Below, in pieces: positions 55,941-64,000 of a stretch of DNA of 64,000 bases. The translations under genes and the position numbers were made by a program. The DNA comes from Capsicum annuum (lineage: Eukaryota; Streptophyta; Magnoliopsida; Solanales; Solanaceae). Below the pieces are notes generated by a model. It searched no databases and was not told the DNA's origin. It saw only the letters and a program-made list of their open reading frames with translations. Within the stretch, counting starts at the first letter, position 1, and each line of letters begins with the position of its first letter. The stretch lies in contig NC_061117.1 in assembly GCF_002878395.1 (NCBI RefSeq), forward strand, positions 222,150,295 through 222,214,294. Reading direction: 5' to 3'.

Positions 55941-57039
55941 TAACTCTCGACACATAAATATAGGCATATAATAGGTTCACAGACACAAGCCGATATACTC
56001 ATAACTGTAAAGATATATATCTTATCAATACATCCCAACTACTCTTTATTAGCAAGCCAACACTTATTATTATTAAACTGCTAGTTCGCTAGTCATCACA
56101 TAACCTCTAGTTATTAGCCTAAGCATTATCCTTCACATAATCCTTGTTCATGAGAAAACAACTAACTACTATTCATTTAATAGTCAACATCTAACATCTA
56201 GTCTAGGTTCATCATTAGACCAAAACCATCATTTATCCACCATTCATTATTATCAACGATTCATCCTATTTTTGTTAATCATTACTAGACAACACATTAC
56301 TACTTGTCGCCTAACCATTTTTTATTAAATGACATCATTCATTAACTGATCATCGTTAGCTACCATGTTACAACTAAGCAAGATTCATTAACGAATACAT
56401 TAGCTTCCTAGCAATCAAGTGCAATAGTCAGCTAATAGACGAAAACTAGTTACCACATAGCTTAACCGTCTAACAAGAAGAACAACCATAAGATCACATT
56501 TCAGCTATAATCACATCATTTATAATGGTAAATAATCATGAACGTACCAAACCTATGCATGCCATCACCAGTATTCAATCAGTGGAATAATAAGCATCAT
56601 ACCACATCTTCCTCCATCCCATACCGGAGAGATGTGTATACAAACATATACATATTCATAAATTGCAATCACATCTTTCACAATGGTAAGCACTTCTTGG
56701 ATATTTAATCAGTACCATAACACGACCCTTGGCCCATTAATTTATTCAAAATAATCACAACATCATAATCATGGCCTTAGGCCCATATACATTTTCGAAA
56801 CTCATATCAATAATCATATGTATAAGTCGTAGCATACCTCTAATCATCTCACATATAGAAGGCATCTCACATATAAGAGGCATAATAAATAAATATGTTA
56901 TCATCTCTCACACAAGAGGCATCTGACATCTAGGAGGGATAATATAGATAGACGTGTAATTATCTATAGGATATTATGTATCAATAGGTCATACGTTAAG
57001 AAAACGAGGATATCGCTTCTCTAGGCAAATTTACATATC

Positions 57040-57210
57040 TAAAAGGACCATCATCTCTATAGGTCCAACAATCATGACTAAAGGAAATATCAACTCTATA
57101 GGCCAAATATCAAGTCTAAGAGGAAATAGCATCTCTATAGGTCAATCATCAAGTCTAAGAGGAAATAACATCTCTATAGACCACATAATGTATCTTGGAG
57201 GAATATCATT
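57040..57210. repeat. ~40-bp repeats inside the 4.6-kb LTR
   Basis: Units around atctctataggtc and caagtctaagaggaaata repeat four to five times. The same array is present at 62345-62500 in the second copy. Confidence 0.7.
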
Positions 57211-58912
57211 TCTAAATACCCAATATCACTTCCACAAGTAGTATCATAACTATAACTAAATAGCCACAATCTTGAAATATCAATACAAGTTACCAAGTTA
57301 TGAAGTAACCTTATTCTAAGGTTTACTAGCCTTATCTATGTCTAACATCCGCAACTAAGTCCACAAGACTTAATATAAGCTTAGACCTAAGTGGGCCGAA
57401 CGATCCCACTCCTAATCCATAATTTTCATAATTAGGCATACTATGCCCCAAACTAGGCTAAGGTATCTAGTTCATCTTCTAGACATCAAGCAAGACATAT
57501 TAAAGCCTAAGATAGTAACTTCGACTAGAAACAAGGGTACTCAAGTCAAATCTACCAAACTTACGATTTCAAAACTATCACACTAGCTCAATAAGGCTAA
57601 ATATATAAATCATGCTTCAAATGCTAAAATCATATTCCAAGAATAGCATTATATCATATCCATACTATAAATTTATCCAAACTAGGGAGAAGGCAATAGG
57701 ATTCTACAAAGGTATTAAGTAATTCAACCTATGGGTCAAAATCCCCATCTAATCCCCAAACTTATATGTATAATCAATACTAAGTCATTATATACAATAT
57801 CAATCTTAACATTCGCATTCACACACAATATATATAATACATCATCCATGAAAAATAGTAGACAGAAGCCTACCTCAAGGATAAATCGCAAAATCATACT
57901 TCAAGCACCACATGCTCGTCTTCACTTCACAATCCCCAAAATTTCATCACACTATAAAAAATATAATCTACTCATCAATACGAGTCTAACGATACCCATA
58001 TTGCACTATTGTGCTTCGGGTCCCAAAACGACACCAAAAACTCCAAGTGGGTCTTACGTATGAAAATTACGATTCCGAGGTCAACCCAATGCTCATACAT
58101 CACCAAAGAATCATAACCCTCAATGAATGGATGTAAGCAAACCAAATTTAGGGCTAAATCAAGCCCTAAGATAAATTGGGATTTTGGGTCAAGAACTAAC
58201 AAATTCACCAATAAAGTGATAAAATCTTACCTTAATCGGGATGATAATCATGATAAAAGATGTTTACCAAGCTCCTTAGACACCCACATGACTCAATTTT
58301 GAGTTATCATACCCATTTAGGGTTTTAGGCTCTCAAAAATGAGTGAAAAATGCAGCCTATAGGGTGCTTAAATATCCCTACCCGCTTTGGAGATCCGTAG
58401 TCGTTGTCTGGGCCACCAGCAAAGTCAAAAACTTATTTTTGACCCTCGCATCTTATTCGGAATCCAAAATATATGATCCCATTGTGAAATTTGAGTGTAA
58501 ACCACATTTTAAATTCATTGGAATCATCAAAACTTTCATCCGAGATTGTTTCAGCGAAAAGTGGGGTCCACACCTATAGTTTTATTTTTCATGAATTCTG
58601 CTAAATAGCTCGAAATGAGCTCGGGTACATTGAAACCCAAACCAAAGGTCTACCTAGAATAAAATTAATATTTTGGATCTACTGGCATAGTCAAAATTTG
58701 CATCCAAGATTGTTTCGCTGAAGTTTTTACTCGATGGCCATTTGGAGCCAGTGAAGACTTCTAAACAGGGAATTTGCTTTAATAACCAAATGAACTGCCT
58801 GATAACCGAACTGTCAGTCCCAGCAAGTCATAAATAACTTGGGGAAACTATGGAGAAGCTCAAATGGTGAAGATAAGCATAATTATGGAAAATGACCTGG
58901 AGGTTCATTACA

Positions 58913-60014
58913 ATATTCACTACTAAAACGACTTTCGTCCCCTAAAGTCAACGGATAGAAAGAATCTCAAAAGCTCGAACGAATGAGGTATTGGACCCAC
59001 ATGCTCCAAGCATGACTTCCCAGGTAACCTCAATAGAGATAAAACACTTCTAAGGGATTTTGCCACAAGTATCCCTTTTTAACAAGAACTCTCATTCTAC
59101 TTCCAAAATAGCCAACTCAACTTAACCGCTAACTGGCCTCCAACTGAACTGGAAAGGCTGATGCACGCACATCTGAATCACATCATGTTGATACCATCTC
59201 TATATCTATATAAATCAATAAAAGCTCATCCAAGACGAAAGCAAACCAAGACATAAGTAATAAAACCAACTCCAAACCCAAAAATAACATTCCTTAACCA
59301 TTTTACACATGCTATCAACTCCAAACCAGGAGGAAAATCACCTAAGTCTCATCTACTCCATCTCATCATGGACAAATCAAAGAACTAAAGCTAATCTGCT
59401 GAAAGTCCATAAGGCAAACATAGAAATAAGCTCATAATGCATTATCTAGGCATACAAATGGAGATAATAAAGGAATGCAATCCATGTCAATGCTGCAACC
59501 AATTCGAATGAAAATCAAACAGAAATTTCAAAATCCAAGATATAACTACTTATGACTGAATATTTTGCTCTAGGATGTCCCATCAATCGAGAATAAAGGC
59601 ATACTAAATCCAACTTGAGTATATTACTCCCACTGAGTAAATCGTCTAAAATTCCCAAAGAAAATTAAAACTCGAGGTCAAAACAAAAATAACGAATACA
59701 GGTCCCATGGGTTATCATCTGAACACTTATCAACTATAATCCAACCAACGTCAAGAAGACCGAATAGACAACCACAGAGTAGGTTTAGCCAGCCTATAAA
59801 TGAAATCTGAATGAAGACAAGTCTAAAACAAAAGTTGCATGCAAACTGTACAACACCAAGCTAAAATCTCAATACTAAGGCTGAATCATTCAATCTCAAA
59901 TATCTAAACAAAAACTAAGAGTAGGTAGGCACTAATGATCTAAATTTGTCATACTTCCCAATCATCATTCCAAAACGTCAAGTCAAAACTGAACCAATAA
60001 ACCTATATCATTAC
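58913..60014 (-). other. Internal DNA of the Gypsy element beside the 4.6-kb LTR
   Basis: No open frame of note. By position this is the 3' internal region of a minus-strand element. It ends where another LTR (60015) is inserted. The assignment rests on position only. Confidence 0.4.
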
Positions 60015-61506
60015 TGATACAAGTGAAATGGCCGCCTTAGCTTTTGATGATATCCTTCAAAGTCACTCCGTGAAGAATCAAGCTTTGATCGTATGGAGCA
60101 CACAAGATCATGCTTGGAGGGGTCTTTATGAGCATGCCATTAGACAAACCTGAGTGTGGAAGATCTCTTGGACCCTTGAAGACTTGAGGACTCTTGGGTT
60201 GAACCACACTTTGTTGGTTCACAGTTTTGGCTCCCTTCATTAAGGAAATTTTGGTCACTTAGCCTTAAGGACATTTTGGACAATTCATAGTGTTTTCCAA
60301 CACACCAAGTCCACCGCTTGGTTATTAGTGGTGTCTTGGTTATTTTGCCATGTAATAGGCTATGCTATATATAGTCTCTTTTAGGTCTTTTCTTACTAGC
60401 TTTTGAATGATGAAATATTGAAACATTGAAAGTCCTCTCTTTGAGAGTAGAACCCCTTAGTGTAGTCTTAGTTAGAGCTTGGAAAAAATATTATAGTTTA
60501 GGGCTTGGAAAAGCCAATATAGACATTTGCTTAGAAACAATGGTTCTTGAGGTGAGTTGATTCCCTTGGCGGTCACCATAAAATGATTGGTATTTGATTT
60601 TTGCGACTTTGAGGGTCTCTTCATTCAATACACGTGTTGGTTCTCATTGCTTTGTAAGATCTTATGTCATCTTGCCTATTCCTTATCATATTTCACTTTG
60701 TATGTTTGTATCTTGTCTTCTTTATCTCGTGTATTTGCGTTGTTGCCATGACTTGTCTCTATCTTGCTCTTGATTTCTCCTTGTGTTGTGGACTATTTTA
60801 GCACTACGTAGATCATTCTCGTATCATTTGGTATCAAAGAAAGGATTGATTTTGTTCCAACAAAATCAATCTTGGGTTTGTTAGTTGAAGAATAAAAAAA
60901 AGTGTTGAAAAACCAAAAATCTCAAAAAAAAGAAATATGTCCCGTTTTTGTGTTTGAGCTAAAATTTGAGACTTAGATTTAGGGGATTTTAGTGTGTTTT
61001 GTTTGTTTCTAGTGTTAGGTTCTTGTTCCCTAACACTAAGTGAGTCTAGATCTTGGATTTGAGCTTAATCCGGGTGGTTTTGAGTTGTTCACCATTGTTA
61101 AGTTTAAGGTTGAAGAAACTAGTAAGGTGAAGCTCAAAATTGGAAGGGTTGTTGTTGATATTGTGGCTTGAAAAATGTGTGGTTGTGCTATGGAGTTTAA
61201 CGTGAGCAAAGGGAATCCAAAATCATTCAATAGGTGTGGTTTGATCTTAAAGAGTGGAGAAAAGAGTGTAGTCTTTTGTTAGTCTTGATACATATCACAA
61301 AGAACATACAAAAAAAGAAAGGGGACAATAGGACTTTCAAAAAGACTCATTACCAAAAGAGTGTAAGGGGACATACCAAGACAAAAAAAAGAGGAAAGGA
61401 GACAAAGGCTTTCAAAAAGGTGTCTTGCCATAAAGGTGCAAGAAAAGTCAAAATCTTTTGAATTTTGAAAAAGGTTCTAAGTCTTGAATTTTGAAAAAGA
61501 CTTATA
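60015..61506 (+). mobile_element. LTR plus leader of a truncated plus-strand element
   Basis: The LTR 60015-60826 (812 bp) has perfect 6-bp inverted ends, TGATAC...GTATCA, and a TATA box (gctatatatagtctc near 60363). The PBS-like TGGTATCAAAG starts at 60829. The leader to ~61506 has only short frames (e.g. a lysine-rich 75-codon one at 61234-61461), then the sequence switches to the second copy of the 4.6-kb LTR. The 3' part of the element is missing. The frame 60037-60258 on the minus strand lies inside the LTR and is not a gene. Confidence 0.7.
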
Positions 61507-63049
61507 CCAAAACCATCATTTATCCACCATTCATTATTATCAACTATTCATTCTATTTTTGTTAATCATTACTAGACAACACAATACTACTTGTCGCCTA
61601 ACCATTTTTTATTAAATGACATCATTCATTAACTGACCATCGTTATCTACCATGTTCAAACTAAGCAAGATTCATTAACTAATACATTAACTTCCTAGCC
61701 ATCAAGTGCAATAGTCAGCTAATAGACGACAACTGGTTACCACATAGCTTAACCGTCTAACAAAAAGAACAACCATAAGATCACATTTCAGCTATAATCA
61801 CATCATTTATAATGTTAAATAATCATTAACGTACCAAACCTATGCATGCCATCACCAGTATTCAATCAGTAGAATAATAAGCATCATACCGCATCTTCTT
61901 CCGTCCCATACCGAAGAGATGTGTATACAAACATATACATATTCATATTCATAACTTGCAATCATATCATTCACAATGATAAACACATCTTGAATGTTTA
62001 ATCAGTACCATAACACGCCCTTGGCCCATTAATTTATTCAAAATAATCACAACATCATAATCATGGCCTTAGGCCCATATACATTTTCGAAACTCATATC
62101 AATAATCATATGTATAAGCCGTAGCATACCTCTAATCATCTCACATATAGAAGGCATCTCACATATAAGAGGCATAGTAAATAAATATGTTATCATCTCT
62201 CAAACAAGAGACATCTCACATCTAGGAGGCATAATATAGATAGACGTTTAATTATCTATAGGATATCATATATCAATAGGTCATACATCAAGAAAACAAG
62301 GAATTTCGCTTCTATAGGCCAATTTACATATCTAAAAGGAACATCATCTCTATAGGTCCAACAATCATGACTAAAGGAAATAACAACTCTATAGGCCAAA
62401 TATCAAGTCTAAGAGGAAATATCATCTCTATAGGTCAATCATCAAGTCTAAGAGAAAATATTATCTCTATAGGCCACATGATGTATCTAGGAGGAATATT
62501 ATCTCTAAATGCCCAATATCACTTCCACAAGTAGTATCATAACCATAACTAAATAGCCACAATATTGAAACATCAATACAACTTACCAAGTTATGAAGTA
62601 ACCTTATTCTAAGGTTTACTAGCCTCATCCATGTCTAACATCCGCAACTAAGTCCACAAGACTTAACATAAGCTTAGGCCTAAGTGGGTTGAACGATCCC
62701 CCTTCTAATCCATAATTTCCATAATTAGGCATACTATGCCCCAAACTAGGCTAAGGTATCTAGTTCATCTTCTAGATATCAAGCAAGCGATATTAAAGCC
62801 TAAGATAGTAACTTCGACTAGAAACAAGGGTACTCAAGTCAACTCTACCAAACTTACGGATCCAAAACTATCACACTAGCCCAATAAGGCTAAATATACA
62901 AATCATGCTTCAAATGTTAAAATCATATTCCAAGCATAGTATTATATCATATCCATGCTACAAATTTACCCAAATTAGGGAGAAGGCAATAGGATTCTGC
63001 AAGGGTATTAAGTAATTCAACCTATGGGTCAAAACCCCCATCTAATCCC
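61507..63049 (-). repeat. Second, partial copy of the 4.6-kb LTR
   Basis: A direct repeat of 56220-57757, almost identical by eye over ~1.54 kb with a few small indels. The left end is cut by the leader junction and the right end by the LTR that begins at 63050. Confidence 0.85.
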
Positions 63050-64000
63050 TGTTGACATCCAATTTTTCCTCTCCGTTCTTAAAATTAACGTCTTTAGACT
63101 TCCTGACCGTTAAAGAGCTCAAAATACAATTTTTACATATTTTTTACAATTGTTAATAAATTATTGATATTCACCTTACTTTAGGATTTTTTCAATTTAT
63201 TTTCATATTTGTACTTTTCATAATTTATTAATAATTCTCTATATATTAGGATTTTTTTTGTCAATTTATTATCTTTTAACATTTTTACAAAGAATCTGCA
63301 CACGTACACGACATGACATTATATTTTTATAATATTTTTCATATTAAATTATATTTTTTCAATATTTTCAATATTCTTTATATTTTTTCATAATTACAAA
63401 TCAATACATGCATTTTGTACATTTTTTACGATCCGCAAATGCTAAGTCGGATCAATTATTTTTACACATAATAACTCGATGTCTTGTCACATCTGACAAT
63501 AACTACACAATAATATCTTTTCACGTCCGACCACTCAGTGTTGTCTCATCACATCTGACAACGACCACTCAATGACACTACCCTTTGGATAATTACTTTG
63601 TCCGTTGGTCAAAAGGATGAAAATTCTTTGGCCAATAACTTAAGGACCTAAGGGTGTTCTATTATAAAAATAGAGGACATCCCTTTATCCATTGGATAAA
63701 AGAGGTGCTCAATTTTTTGTACAAATAGGTGGTGGGAGGATACAGTTTTTACCTATATATTTTTGTTCATTTTTTCCTCTCTTTCAATATATACATATAT
63801 TTTTTTACAACTCATAAACATTTTTCCTTTACAAACACCACAATACACTACACATATGCGAGATAGACAGAAAGACACACACTAACATAGAAATCTCACA
63901 ATTTCTATATACCCATAACATACAAATCTGTCTACACTCTCTCTTTCTCTCTTCCTCTCCTCACTGCCATTGACAGCTGGAGATCCAGCGAGATCCAGGC
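63050..64000 (+). repeat. Start of another LTR, running off the window
   Basis: TGTTGACATCCAATTTTTCC begins exactly where the preceding repeat is interrupted. This start is common in Solanaceae Gypsy LTRs. A pyrimidine-rich, 5'-UTR-like run (ctctctctttctctcttcct) lies near 63937. The far end is outside the window. Confidence 0.6.

Larger units (their letters stand above)
54281..58912 (-). repeat. Probable Gypsy LTR of ~4.6 kb
   Basis: On the plus strand TGTCATGACCC...GGTTCATTACA; on the minus strand TGTAATGAACC...GGGTCATGACA, followed at the right by acgactttcgtcccc, the usual neighbour of such LTRs in Solanaceae. Inside are repeat blocks at 55630-55940 and 57040-57210 and a TA run at 55070-55091. 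The part 56220-57757 recurs at 61507-63049. No coding frame is credible. If a nested insertion was missed, the true LTR is shorter. Confidence 0.6.

Noticed and set aside
54603..58579. Several open frames of 70-110 codons
   Set aside because: All fall in the large LTR, have repeat-driven composition, and occur on both strands.

Overview
The window is nuclear DNA of a dicot plant, almost certainly a member of the Solanaceae. The evidence is AT-rich intergenic DNA, intron-containing receptor-kinase genes, SINEs of the TS/SolS type, small hAT MITEs, and dense nested Copia and Gypsy LTR retrotransposons. I cannot name the species. No tRNA, rRNA or CRISPR feature was recognised.

1-20.7 kb is the gene-bearing part, with three genes that look intact, all on the minus strand. 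(i) A small intronless single-EF-hand calcium-sensor gene of the KIC/PBP1 type lies at 1692-2033. Its last codons and downstream DNA are repeated about every 320 bp back to the window start. (ii) and (iii) Two tandem eight-exon G-type lectin S-receptor-like kinases lie at 7892-11325 (803 aa) and 16805-20577 (815 aa). Both open cleanly through signal peptide, B-lectin, S-locus glycoprotein, EGF-like, PAN, transmembrane and RD-kinase segments, with matching exon lengths from exon 2 to 8. The spaces between genes hold small transposons: a SINE with an 18-bp target-site duplication (TSD), two hAT MITEs, a long-inverted-repeat element, a 2.1-kb solo LTR with TSD CAAAT, and another SINE.

21.3-47.5 kb is a nest of Copia elements. 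A (21272-32471, minus, TSD AAAAG) contains B (26312-31431, minus) in its gag. C (33522-37560, minus, TSD CTCTA) is internally deleted and sits beside a Gypsy integrase fragment. D (37586-42787, minus) has two unlike LTRs. An isolated LTR (43412-43898) has both a PPT and a PBS beside it. E (44002-47490, plus) is of D's family, head-to-head with it, and is cut off at the reverse transcriptase YVDD box. All show stops, frameshifts or lost catalytic residues.

47.5-64 kb is Gypsy-type DNA, mostly LTR. It holds a Tat/Ogre-like LTR on the minus strand with a 17-copy 41-bp minisatellite and a displaced LTR piece, then a probable 4.6-kb LTR (54281-58912), a TGATAC...GTATCA LTR with leader (60015-61506), a second partial copy of the 4.6-kb LTR (61507-63049), and the start of another LTR running off the window. 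No host gene was recognised after 20.6 kb.

The only host functions visible are a calcium sensor and two cell-surface receptor kinases; nothing shows that they work together. Exon boundaries, TSDs and termini were read by eye. Family names for repeats are recognition, not database results.
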